A program made the translations under genes and the position numbers. A DNA stretch of 64,000 bases, from positions 62,001 through 126,000 of the forward strand of contig JAAKBF010000168.1 in assembly GCA_012656075.1 (NCBI GenBank), in the 5' to 3' direction. Below, in pieces: positions 31,962 to 42,659 of this stretch (within the stretch, counting starts at the first letter, position 1; every line of letters starts with the position of its first letter). The notes beneath the pieces were generated by a model. The model was not told where the DNA came from. It saw nothing but the letters and a program-made list of their open reading frames with translations, and made no database searches. The DNA comes from Phytophthora hibernalis (lineage: Eukaryota > Oomycota > Peronosporomycetes > Peronosporales > Peronosporaceae).

Positions 31962-33157
31962 ATGGAAAAGCCGACGCGTAACCCGTCGGCGCTGAGCATT
32001 TATCGACCGGGTCTGTTCAATGGCAAAGTGGTGCGTGGATGCGTAGACGTTGTTGGTGGATCATTGCTGAGGTGGTAGCTCATGGATGTACCGTTCCAAG
32101 GCGATTGTCACGGGTGGCGGCACAGGCATCGGCAAGAGTATCGCGTATGAGCTGGCGTTCCTGGGCTGCACCGTCGTTATTGCGTCTCGGTGGGTGGGCG
32201 AGTATCGTCTTACGGTGATCACGTCGATACACTGATGAGAGCTTTGCTGTTGGGTCCAGGGACTTCGAGCGGCTAAAAGCTGCTGCAGACAAGATCCAAG
32301 CAGACGCCAAGGCTGCCAACCCTGCGTCCGTGGGATCGGTGCATGCTATTGCATGCAACATCCGCAGCGAGGAGCAGGTGTCGAACCTGGTGGACGAGAT
32401 CCTGGCAAAGTTTAAGCGCGTGGACTTCCTCGTGAACAATGGTAAGATCATCTACCACCAACACCAACCATGTCGGGCTAACTTGTTTGCTCCCATGCAA
32501 AGCTGGGGGACAATTCCGTTCACTCCTGGAAGACGTATCGCTGAAGGGCTGGCGCGCTGTCATGGACACCAATCTGTACGTCAAAACGTTCTGTTGAGTA
32601 TGCCCCGTGGCTAACCGAGTTCTGTAGGAACGGAACCTTTATAATGACGAAGAAGGTTTACCACGCCTACATGAAGGAGCACGGGGGCAGCATCGTCAAC
32701 ATTATCCTCGTCTTGGACAAGGGCAACCCTGGTTTGGCTCACAGTGCTGCTGCCCGTGCTGGCATTGAAAGTCTGTCCAAGTCGCTGTCAGTGGAATGGG
32801 CTGCGTCCGGCATCACTCTCAACTGCGTTGCTCCGGTGCGAAAGCAGTTGATTCTGTGGATCTGTCGTCATTTCTAACCACCACGTATTCCTGCAGGGTA
32901 TCATCTTATCCAGCGGCGTGGAGAATTATCCCAACGGAGCTGAGATGTTCGAGTATGCGGCCGAAAAAGCGACGGCTGCGAAGCGCTTGGGCAGCGTTGA
33001 GGAAGTCTCTGCTAGTGTACTGTACTACTTGTCCCCTGCTGGAGCCTACGTGACTGGAGACACCATGCATGTGGACGGAGGCTGGCACCTCCTGGGACCG
33101 CTTCTCGATGTGTCACCCCATGAGAACAACAAACCGTACGGAACCTGCAAATTGTAG
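31962..33157 (+). CDS. Peroxisomal trans-2-enoyl-CoA reductase, copy 1
   Basis: Six in-phase exons (31962-32030, 32101-32189, 32260-32441, 32503-32575, 32628-32835, 32897-33157) give 293 residues. It is a short-chain dehydrogenase: Rossmann motif G-G-G-T-G-I-G near residue 28, then C-N-I-R, F-L-V-N-N, M-K-E-H-G-G-S-I-V-N-I-I, A-A-R-A-G and N-C-V-A-P-G-I, matching the PECR branch rather than other dienoyl-CoA reductases. The C-terminus is C-K-L, a variant peroxisomal PTS1 signal. It would reduce trans-2-enoyl-CoA with NADPH in acyl-chain metabolism. A second copy with identical exon phases and nearly identical exon lengths follows 191 bases downstream, a clear tandem duplication. Confidence 0.9.
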
Positions 33158-33348
33158 AGCAGCGAACATCATCAACTACGCTGTTGGGTCTACAGCGTAG
33201 TTGGTAGGGTCTTGGTAACCAAGTCCCTGTGTCTCGCAACTTCAACTTGTCAATTCATTTTTGAATTGAAAGTTGAAATCAAAGTTTTTGATGCATCAAC
33301 AGCTTCATCAACATCATTTTCGTTTAACACAACTGAATCCGCTATAAT

Positions 33349-34543
33349 ATGATCCGCGCCCCGACCGCCTCAGTATCTACCGCCCCAACCTCTTCCAGGG
33401 CAAAGTGGTGGGTCTCTTCTGTCCTGTTTTACTGTACCAATGGGTCTAAGATCTTCTGCTCTGTAGGCCATCGTGACCGGAGGTGGAACTGGAATCGGCC
33501 GCTGTATCGCCCACGAATTGGCGTCGCTCGGCTGCTCCGTGGTGATCGCTGCCAGGTAAGCGGCAATTGAATTGTTTGTTGCGAATTGTGGATTGGAGAT
33601 TAATGGTGACGTTATCTACATGTTAGAAATGAGGAGCGTCTTCGCGCGGCGGCGGACACGATCCGCAGTCAATTGGACGCTGCAGGTCGCGACCTGAAGG
33701 ACGTCATCCACCCGGTCGTGTGCGATATCCGCAAGGAGGAGCAGGTGAACAACCTCGTGGACGAGACGCTAGCCAAGTACAAACGCCTCGACTTCCTCGT
33801 CAACAATGGTACGGTTGGGTGGGTGGTGGTTTACTGGTAACTTGACTGATTGGTGCTTGAATTTGATGAATTTATAGCGGGTGGACAATTCCGAGCTCCT
33901 ATTGAAAAGGTGAGCCTCAAGGGGTGGGAGGCCATCATGCGCACGAACCTGTACGTTTTGGCATTTGGAGAGGAGTTGCTGTTTATATTTACAACGAATG
34001 AACAGGAATGGCACGTTCATGGTCACCAAGAAGGCGTACCATGCGTACATGAAGGAGCACGGTGGTAGGATTGTCAACATTATTCTTGTCATCGACAAGG
34101 GCTACCCGATGATGGCGCACAGTGGAGCTGCTCGTGCCGCTATCGAGAACCTCGGCAAGTCGCTGTCCGTGGAATGGGCTGCGTCGGGCATTACGCTGAA
34201 CTGCGTCGCTCCCGTACGTGAAATCATCGCTGACAGATATTAAGAGAGGGTTGATAATGCTGACTGATTATTGCAGGGTATCATTCTTTCGAGTGGAGTG
34301 GACAACTACGAGGGTGGACCTGAGCAGTTCCACGTGGGCGCGCGTAGAGCCACAGCGGCGAAGCGCGTCGGGAGCGTGGAAGAAGTCTCGGCAGGTGTGC
34401 TGTATTACCTGTCGCCTGCTGGAGCGTACGTGACGGGTGACACCATGCATGTTGACGGTGGTTGGCATCTGCTCGGTCCTCTCATCGATGTGCCTTCCCA
34501 TGAGAACAATCCTCCGTACGGCACGGTTGGCGCTAAGCTGTAG
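33349..34543 (+). CDS. Peroxisomal trans-2-enoyl-CoA reductase, copy 2
   Basis: Exons 33349-33407, 33467-33555, 33627-33808, 33878-33950, 34006-34213 and 34277-34543 mirror copy 1 boundary for boundary. The same short-chain dehydrogenase motifs are present and the C-terminus is A-K-L, a canonical PTS1. The only candidate ATG (33349) is out of frame by one base with the conserved remainder of exon 1; the exon sum is 878 bases, one short of a whole number of codons. One missing C in the run at about 33358-33362 would explain this. Otherwise the gene would need an alternative donor after codon 8. I treat it as a functional gene with a likely consensus indel, but a genuine start-site mutation cannot be excluded. 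Confidence 0.82.
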
Positions 34544-34778
34544 GGCTGCAGAACACTGGGGCTTTCGTGAAATCGTATGCATAGCAAATTGACGCAGAGC
34601 ATGTTATCCGAAAGCCTCCTTTTTGTTATCCGAATACTAGCACCGCCGGTACCTGCTTGCCATTCTCCTCTGTCGCTCACAATTGTGAACGACACTTAGA
34701 TTTCGTACCACGTGTACGAAGCTGCCAAAGCACCATCACCAAAGCGCATAATGAATCTTACCGGCACAATAACGTAGC

Positions 34779-35372
34779 TCACCATGCCGTAGCGAAGCCA
34801 GCAAACCCCTCGAATATCGCGTTTTGTATATCCTCCTCGGACGCATTGACGATCCTTTCGTACCAGGTCACACCCGTGACCATATTGATCCACGACCTGA
34901 GCCACTCCTTCACTATCTGCCTTGGTGACTGGAGGAGTTTTGTGCAGATAGCCGCCAGGTCCATCTTCTTTTGGTACTTAGCCCCCAATCGGTTTGCTTC
35001 GCCTGCCCAATACATGGCTTTCGTTCGATGCTCGTTCACCAACGTATAGTACGGCTCGCGCAGCCGCCAGAACCAAGCCATGGCCTCCTCCCGTCGTTTT
35101 TCCTCCACAGTAAACTTGCCAACGGCCTCGTAGTAGTCTGATGCAAGAGCACCATTGTTCCACCATTCGTATGCCTCCGCCATTTCGAGTGCGACCACGA
35201 ACTTTGAGCTCAGCATCCACATGGCGAACAAGAGTCCCATAACAACCAGCAGCAGTCCACCAAGCACGTTGCGTGGCTGAGACGTCCAGTTTACTCGGTC
35301 AGTAGTCACTGCCACCGTGTCGTCACAACACAATTTGGTGAGCTGTACTACAGATGTACACGGTGCCATCAA
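34779..35372 (-). CDS. Short membrane protein, truncated paralogue of the 39-40 kb gene
   Basis: The frame encodes 197 residues with one clear membrane segment (about residues 37-60, G-G-L-L-L-V-V-M-G-L-L-F-A-M-W) and then a helical region with the motif W-F-W-R-L-R-E-P-Y. The protein encoded at 39051-40081 has the same W-F-W-R-F-R-E-P-Y motif and layout but continues with several more membrane segments. This copy stops soon after the E-E-D-I region. It may be a shortened paralogue, a decayed one, or may gain a small 3' exon through a GTGAGC donor at its end. Function unknown; I take the family to be oomycete-specific, which needs a search. Confidence 0.6.
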   Translation of the reverse strand: MMAPCTSVVQLTKLCCDDTVAVTTDRVNWTSQPRNVLGGLLLVVMGLLFAMWMLSSKFVVALEMAEAYEWWNNGALASDYYEAVGKFTVEEKRREEAMAWFWRLREPYYTLVNEHRTKAMYWAGEANRLGAKYQKKMDLAAICTKLLQSPRQIVKEWLRSWINMVTGVTWYERIVNASEEDIQNAIFEGFAGFATAW

Positions 35373-35563
35373 AGTTATTAATAAGGTTAAGCTTAGAGCG
35401 CTGTCCGAATTGAAAAGCGATCGTTTTATTCTGCCTATTTTCTGAAGTGGCGCTAAGAAAAACAGGGTGCCATAAACACCTCGTTATAATGCGGTAAAAA
35501 GAAATAGGCCCGACACCTCTTTCTTTTGGGTCGAGACGGATTATTTGGCGTTGGGTGTGTGAA

Positions 35564-36986
35564 ATGGACGAGCTCGCAAGCATGGAAGCTGGCGCGCAGC
35601 TAACGCCAAGCGCCGCAGATGGTGCACGGCCCATGGACGTCGACAGCGGTATGTCTCCCAGCTTGGCGTAGTGCTACAGTTACTCGTTATAACTAGTGCG
35701 GATGATGATGATAGACGAATGCAACTGTGATTGGGCAGAGGAAGAGATTCTAGTCTTGTGCTTCCTGAACATCCTGCTGATTGTGTGACTAGGACAACTG
35801 GATGGAAGATCAATTCGCGGGCCCATCCAGGAAAAATCGTGGTTAGGACTGTCTTCTTCGCTATTTCTAAAGGCTCAGCGCTCTCCGACAGCATACAAAA
35901 ATACACTGCGCTGCAGCCCGGATTCGTTTGACGCGCTGGTCCTCCTATTAGAGCCATTGTACTGTCGCAAGTATGGCTTTCCTGGACAAAACACACAGTA
36001 CCATTTCGATTTCGGACTCGCTCCTTGGTTGACGTACTACGTCAACGGCTGTGGAATTGACGGCGACGGAATTGGAGGAGCTGCTGCGCAACTAGGAATT
36101 TCAAGAACAGTTGCTGGTGTTTACATCAAGCGTCTAGAAGATCTCCTGTACGACATGATGCAAGATGTCATCTATTTTCCGGCTCCGACAGCAGTAAATG
36201 ATTGGGAAGACTTGGTAGAAGGTTTTGTTCAACGTGGAAGTGATTTGCCTGATGTTGCGTGCGTGTTCGACGGTACTATCATCCAAACACGACGCCCGCG
36301 CAATCACATGGTACGCTGCTGTGAGTTTCTGCAAGTTGTACACTAACGTTTTGTTTTTATCTTGCGATTAAGGGATTCTACGACAAGAATGGAAAACCTT
36401 CCTACAATTGCTTGGCTGCTATCGACTTCCGTGAGAAATTTCGCTATTTAGGAGTGTTTTCTGGTAGCAACTCAGATCAAACAATCCGAGGTGCTGGGGC
36501 CCCGCGCGAGATACTTGTGCCCTCCTGGAATCAACTGGTTGGCCGACGCTGGATTCAAGATCTGGCCATTTCTCATGGTTCCGTTTGATGAACGACGTGG
36601 AAAACGTTTGTCTAGAAAGCAGCGTTGGTAAGTCGAATTCGGACTGCAATACCGATACTTGCTGACTGACGTTTTCAACTTTGAACAGCTTCAATTTTCA
36701 CATTTCGTCAACCCGCATACTCGTTGAGTGTATTTTCGGGAAACTTAAAGGACGCTTTAAAGCTCTGCACGGCGTGACCGACCGACATGCTCACAGTACG
36801 AACGCTCGGATGATATGTGTCGCAGCTGTACTGCACAACCTGCTCGTCGAAATTGGTGACAAAGAAGAGATCGAGTGGAACCGCGACGAGGAATCGCGAC
36901 GAGGAATCGCGAAAAAGGCAAGACAAGCGATGAACGCATTTGATCGCCATTGGGAACGAACGGAAGATGAGATTAACTTGGGATAG
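35564..36986 (+). pseudogene. PIF/Harbinger transposase (DDE_Tnp_4), frame-broken
   Basis: Exons 35564-35648, 35793-36310, 36373-36627 and 36689-36986 are joined by GT-AG introns. The catalytic acids are visible: Asp in V-F-D-G-T, Asp in W-L-A-D-A-G-F and Glu in L-V-E-C-I-F-G-K-L-K-G-R-F. The second exon also shows a helix-turn-helix-like stretch (A-A-A-Q-L-G-I-S-R-T-V). The third exon changes frame near 36500, in or beside a GGGGCCCC run, between the G-S-N-S-D-Q segment and the second catalytic Asp. As written the transposase is not translatable. Exon phases on both sides of the break remain consistent, so the lesion is single. Confidence 0.85.
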
Positions 36987-37098
36987 GCGAAGCGGAACGC
37001 CTACATGGAACAATTTTACCGCTACGATAACGAATAAAACTTGAAGGGGTCCTGTAGTCATAAATGGCTACACCCTAGCCACTTGGCATTGCATTCCA

Positions 37099-38469
37099 TC
37101 AGAGGTTGACACCGCATATCTGCTCTTTCATCTTTGCAAATATTTCAACAGCGGATGCTGACATCTGCTGAAGATTCTCCATGCTTTGACGCAGCGACTG
37201 GTCAACATCGCGCTGCATCTCAATAAATGCAGCCTGGCTTGCATTTGCGGCCTCAATTGGCAATGTAAACTTAGCGACTAGCTGATTCATGTCTCCTCCT
37301 GATCGGGTTCCTAAACCCGGAGCCTGTCGAACCGTTAAAATACGCTCGATCGAACCAAAACCAGCTTGAATCGAGTCGGCTATCATATCAACTGGTCGAT
37401 TCAAAGACATTCTTCCTGTACGTGACTGAGCTTTGGCGTTGGACTTGGCTTCGGAACGCGCCTGGCTTGATGTATCTGAACATTCATCGTCAGAGCCAGC
37501 ACGACTCTCGTCAACGCTATCATCATCTTTGCCATCGTCGACTTCAGTTAATTCACGCGATGTACCAGACTCGATAATTGGCTCTCCATCAAGGTTTTCC
37601 CGAGAAGATTTCACACAGCAACGGCCACAAGGCGCTAAGCTCTTGGCCAAGAGCAGCACGATACTTTGGATCCACATCCATGGGATCACATGTCAAATTT
37701 TCGTAAATGTTTTCTTCATAGTCCTCCGAAGAACGTAAAAAGAAATTGCGTGGCATCTCCGCGTATCAGCGGTCTTCTTCGTCTTCCGGCCCTGAAGAAG
37801 CATCGAGCGCTTGGTTTCCAGTTGCGACTAGACGGGTACGCTTCGCTCGATACCCGGTGCGAACAGCGTTCAGCTTGTTCTTGAACTGATCGACACGCAC
37901 CTCGCGAGGCGTCTCTCCTTCACCCCAAGCCTTCTCAATCAACGCTCGCTCCAAGAACGTATGAACTGTGGGCACCCACTTTGCACACATAAGTTTTGTG
38001 TCCGCCGTTGTGACTGCAAACTTCGTCAAAGATGCGCGGGTTCTTAAAGCAAGTCTCGAGCGCTAGTGCCGTCAATGCAATTGTCCAGCGCATTGGTGGT
38101 AGGGAGCTCTTCGTCCTCTTGGATGGATTGGAACGGGCGTTCTTCTTTGATGAGGTCTTCTTTTGGGGGCAGCCTTCTTTGCTTTCTGGTTGAGTGCAGC
38201 CTTCTTCCTGGGGACAGCCTTCTTTTGGAAGTCTTCGCCCTTGCTTGAGTAATGGAGGCTCTAGCCTTCTTTGCTGGTGGAGCCGGAGCATCCGTGCTCG
38301 ACGATAACTCCGAATCTGCTGCGCTCTCTCCGCTTTCATCGTGTCTGATGCCGGAGTCTTGAGACCACAAGCCTGAATATATTTCCTCTCCATGGATCGT
38401 CACTCGGTCTTGTGTAGCTGGAGAGGCATCTGCACTTGAAGCTGGGTTGCTGCGCTTTGGCCTGGACAT
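37099..38469 (-). pseudogene. Myb/SANT-like accessory protein of the Harbinger element
   Basis: The minus strand encodes a Ser- and Lys-rich N-terminus from the ATG at 38469, a Myb/SANT-like region (R-W-T-I-A-L-T-A-L-A-L-E and, in another frame, A-K-W-V-P-T-V-H-T-F and V-D-Q-F-K-N-K), and an acidic-to-helical C-terminus ending at 37099. Such proteins help the Harbinger transposase bind DNA and reach the nucleus. The pieces lie in different frames, with breaks near 38230, near 38000 and near 37590. Some joins may be introns, but at least one break after an AAAACC run has no splice signals. Confidence 0.7.
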
Positions 38470-38694
38470 GGCAACGCGTTCGTCTTGGAGTGTCCGCGTC
38501 GACGGTGCGCGCGCGTGCGGAATGGAAGTGCAAGGGAAACAACCTACCAAATTCAATATGAACTTAGATAGGTTTAAGGCGGCGAACCGCTTGCGGAACT
38601 TGGACATTCCGGCGATTTATTGACCTTGTTTTTTCTTTAGCAGAAAAATGGCAGACGCAAAAGCGATCGATTTTCTATTCGGACAGCGCTCTTA

Positions 38695-39050
38695 CCGGTA
38701 CACATGCTGTGGGCTTGGATTATCTTTGGTGGCATACTTTAGATCGTACGCATGCTCTGTGCTTGGATTGTACTATGAAGTACTACAGTAGTACGTTAAT
38801 TCAAAACAAAACAAAAACGTTGGTCCACTCTAGTTATATCCATTCCTGTCAAGTACCATCCGTCAATCTCAACGATGATCCACTGACGCTTTTTAAGCTA
38901 CCCGTCCTGGATAAAGAAGGCTAAGAAGAGACTTTCGAGGGAGGATTCAGATGATACCATGAGCTCGACTATATTCCTCACTGATAATTAGTTGCTGGGA
39001 AAACTATGTTGTTTACCTTGGTAACATTATGAGTTTTTCTCCATTCGCGT
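38695..39050. other. Short spacer right of the Harbinger element
   Basis: A spacer of about 350 bases with two direct GCTTGGATTRTMYTWTG-like repeats near 38715 and 38763. No gene is supported. Confidence 0.5.
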
Positions 39051-40081
39051 CTACCATTCCTGTCGTTCGCCACGCAGTTGTTGCTGGCGGCGTTCCTGTT
39101 CAATTGCATCGCGTACGACAACCTTACCCACCACGTAGACACCGCTCGCCACCATGCCGTAGATCGCGAATAAATACGAGGCCACGACGCTAGCAGCGCC
39201 GATAAAGCCCAGCACCACGAACGCCGTCGCACTCAGCGGGTCCGGCTGGTATGAGTACACCATGTTGACGAGCGAGAAGAAGAAGTAGAACAGCGCTCCC
39301 AGTAGCCCCGTCGTGAAGTTCATCACGGCCACGAACACCCAGTTGAGCACCATGCTCAGCATATCTTCATCCCGCGACGAGAGCACGCGCATGATCATGT
39401 GGTAGAACGTCTGCTGCTGGGCGAACATCTTGCCCTTCTCAAAGGCGCTCCAGAACCGAGCGCGCACATCTGCGAGTCCAAAGTCCGACCAGAGTCCCAC
39501 GAAAGAGCGCGCCTTCTTCATCTGGTCTTCGCGTTCTCGCTCCGTCCTCGCGACCTCCGCCGCCCACTTGTCGGCGACTGGTTGGCGCTCATCCACCCGC
39601 GTCTTGTAGGGCTCCCGGAAGCGCCAGAACCAGACTTTGGCTTCATTTGCATAGGCCTGAGCCTCCGAGTACTTGGCATAAGCTTCATGGTACTCTGGCA
39701 TGTTGGCAGCGTCCACGACCATCCCCTCGTACGTGGTCTTCATCTCGGGCGTCACAACGCTCAGCCCAGGGGCCCACAGCATGAAGAAGAGGCCTACAGC
39801 CCACAGAAGCATCCCCACACGGACCTTGGGGGACTTGAGAGCTCGTCCAGCCGCAGCTTTGGCCAGTGCAACGACCGGATCTCCCTCCTCATTGGCGTGG
39901 TGAGAATGCTGCATGGCGTCCGAGTCTGAAGGATTGATACAGTCATTGAATTAGCGTTGGAGCAGGTTTGAGAGAGCAAAAAGACACCAGTGTAGAGAGG
40001 AGATAAAGGCGAAGAAGATGAGAGGGTGGAAGGCGGCATACCTGCCGCGTTGGCGCTGGGGTGACCGGGTCGACGACGCAT
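39051..40081 (-). CDS. Multi-pass membrane protein of unknown function
   Basis: Two exons, 40042-40081 and 39051-39925, join in phase and give 304 residues. The small first exon reads a basic N-terminus (M-R-R-R-P-G). One membrane segment lies at about residues 45-70, followed by an amphipathic region with W-F-W-R-F-R-E-P-Y and an R-E-R-E-D-Q coiled-coil-like stretch, then three or four hydrophobic segments (F-V-A-V-M-N-F-T-T-G-L-L-G-A-L-F-Y-F-F-F and others) and a charged tail. The related shorter gene at 34779-35372 lies across the Harbinger transposon. I recognise no characterised family. Confidence 0.8.
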
Positions 40082-40292
40082 CTTGGGACAGTTGAGTGGA
40101 TCGGATTGTGGCGAATTGAGAAATTGATACAGTATTTTTATTTTTGACGAATATTTCATATGTCAAATTTTAATCGTGAATATTCTAGAACGAAGGTTGA
40201 AGTTAGTGTAGCCATGTTGGGACTGCAGGTCTTATCGGAGACAGGGCTTGGCGAAATCGGTTCATGTACTGTTAACTTCGAGGAGGTAGTCA

Positions 40293-41537
40293 ATGGGGAA
40301 GCAGAAGCCGTCGGACGTCTCGAACGAATTCAGCAGTGCACTTAATCGTGAAAAGCCCTTTGCCAAAGGTACGAAGGATCAAACTCCACCGCAGCCTCGT
40401 GGTATTAAAGTGGCGCCTGGGAATGGCTTGGCAGTAAAAGCTGCAGCAAAAGAACAAACGACTGAGAATAAGGATAACAAGAGGAAAAGATCTACTGACG
40501 CCACCATCACAGCAGCTTCGAAGCGAGGCAGTAGTGCTAGCGTGAAAGAGCGGACTCCGAGGCGCGGAAGTAGTGTTGGAAAGCAACCCCAGGCGGATTC
40601 AACAGCGAATGTTAATCAAGATGGAAAAGAAGGACAAGCGAAAGACCCGGAAGAGGATGCTGATGGTGTGTACAAAGCTCTGATACAGACACGTCGATGC
40701 GAGGAATTGTGCTCCGGTTTGGGGCTTACACTGAGCGACATTCGAAAGATGAAGCGCAAATACGACGATAACGACATGTACCACTCGTACGTTTACGGAC
40801 GGCTTGGACAGTTTGAAGAAAATGTACTGACAATAACCTATTTTTCTTATGTTTTGGATTGTCAGCGGCGAGATCACCCAAACCGAATTCTTCTTTATGA
40901 TTCGTGAGGAGCGACGGCCATTGACGGTAGGGATTCTCCGTCTTGGGGATGTACCCGAGGGCCAAAAGTTCATGTCCTTCGATCAGTATTTGCTCTGCGT
41001 AGTGACATTTGCAGTGTTCACAAAACCTGAGCTTTATCAGTTCGTGTTCGATCTGTACGATGAAGATCAGTCGGGCGCGCTTGACGAACGTGAATTCACC
41101 AAAATGAGTCTGGAACTCCAGAGCAAGCAGTTCAAGTTCTCCGCCAATGTCACCATGGCTGTAAAGATGCTTGAAGGTAAAGAACGTGCTGCGTTTGCAC
41201 CAGACGACGGGCTTGTGGATCTTGGCGAGTTCATGAAGTTTGCAAAAACTTCCCGGTGGCCTTCTACCCGATCATGAACATGCAGAAGAATGTGCGTGCG
41301 TCCACCCTAGGCGAGTCGCGTTGGTCACGAATCACAGCCAACAAGCTCAAGGTTCAACAACTGGTGAGTTACATGCGTCAACACCGGGGAACCATACCTC
41401 AACTATCGTTGTGCGAATCTATTGCAAATGTCTTCTCCGGTGAGATTTTCGGTATCCGAAAGCGTGCTGGTGAAATTTATGCGCTTGAACTTGCTCAGCG
41501 CCATCGTCAAAGTATTGGTGAGGTCGACGAGGATTAA
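40293..41537 (+). CDS. EF-hand protein with basic tail, family copy 1
   Basis: Two exons (40293-40786, 40866-41537) encode a Lys/Ser-rich N-terminal tail of about 120 residues, probably disordered and possibly nuclear-targeting, followed by a helical calcium-binding region. A canonical EF-hand loop reads D-E-D-Q-S-G-A-L-D-E-R-E; an earlier loop, split by the intron, is degenerate. A conserved C-terminal region (F-Y-P-I-M-N-M-Q-K-N-V-R-A) matches the sister genes. The frame changes near 41252, where one extra A in an AAAAA run would restore it. The stop overlaps that of the convergent sister gene. Function unknown; calcium binding is inferred from the loop. Confidence 0.8.
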
Positions 41538-42429
41538 GTTTTCGTCTGAATATTTTCATGGTACTGTCGCCGTGCCAACATCCGCGCCCGTGACATCACG
41601 GTGTTACCGCCGAGTAACATACTCAGTATCCAGTCTTTCAAACTCATTCGAGGTAGCTCCCCGCGATGCAGATTTAGGTACGCAAGTAGCGGCGGCACAA
41701 GTTCTTGCTCCTGTACCTTTCGCTCCCAGTACTTCTCACCTAGAGTTCGCTCGCGGGCGTTGCGCTGAATTTGTACGAGCGGGAAAAGACCACGGGGTTT
41801 CGACGCACAAGCTCCTGGAAATCCTCGAACGTGAGAGTCGAAGGCAAGCCTGTTAGTGGCGATATTGCATTAGCTTGGAAGTGGCGAGCAGCCACCCCAA
41901 TATTGTGCGCGTAGGAGCCACCAGCTGCCTGAAGAATCTCGCCGAGCCGACGAGCATTCACCGTGTCAACACCTCCAGCGAAAAAGGCATCGTAAAAGAA
42001 CCGCCAAAGTTGAGTTTCAGAGAACGCAGCCAATACGCACACGACGCGCAGAAACTGATCGAACGTAACTCGCGTTACAGTCGTGACATTTCCAAGGCGC
42101 AGTAGTTCCTTAGTCAGGATATGAGATCGCTCGAAAGCTTTGTCGTCATTAATCAAGTGGAAAAAGCCTCGTATTGTGACAGAGTCGCTGTGAGAGCCGT
42201 CTTCATCGTCAAATTTTCGGCGTAATTGACGCACATCTTCACGTGTCATACCTAGGCGCTTGCAAATGTCCTCAGTGTCCTTGTACTCCAGCAACCGGCC
42301 GTAGATCTCGGACCCATGAGTCAATCGTCGGGACTCTGCAGGTTCTGTTTTGAAAGCACTTACCACTACCTTCGTCGGATTGAGCGATCGACGCTTGATT
42401 TTGACCCACGAGATGCGTCTTTTACTCAT
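41534..42429 (-). CDS. EF-hand-like protein, family copy 2 (degenerate loops)
   Basis: The minus-strand frame starts at 42429 and runs through the same domain order as its neighbours but with a short basic N-terminus instead of a long tail. The EF-hand loop positions lack the acidic pattern (F-F-A-G-G-V-D-T-V-N), so calcium binding is doubtful. The family C-terminus (F-P-L-V-Q-I-Q-R-N-A-R-E-R-T-L-G-E) appears one frame over after about 41775; one more T in a TTTT run would join them and carry the protein to the stop at 41534-41536. Its stop overlaps the stop of copy 1 on the other strand. It is divergent from copy 3. Confidence 0.75.
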
Positions 42430-42659
42430 GTTCTGTGAAGCCTTGGCTGCTCAACAGCCTTCTGTGTTGACAATGAAGTCGAGTCGCGTACGTGATGTGG
42501 GTGCGTTGGGTAAATGCTTCACCCCTGCATAAATATAGGGATCACTGTCAACTTTCAGCGGCATATTTGCAGCATCTTCGATAACGTAACACAACCTGGG
42601 CGATGTGTATTTTAGCCTCACCCTACCGTCGAAGCCGACCTATTAATCCATTGACTTCC

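Larger units (their letters stand above)
35396..38691 (+). mobile_element. PIF/Harbinger DNA transposon with two genes
   Basis: Terminal inverted repeats of 28 bases (left 35396-35423, right 38664-38691), starting GAGCGCTGTCCGAAT on both ends, differ at two positions. TTA at 35393-35395 and 38692-38694 is the 3-base target duplication typical of the superfamily. The 3296-base element carries a DDE transposase on the plus strand and a Myb/SANT-like DNA-binding protein on the minus strand, converging in the middle, the standard PIF/Harbinger pair. Both genes contain frame breaks. It sits between two related membrane-protein genes. Confidence 0.93.
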
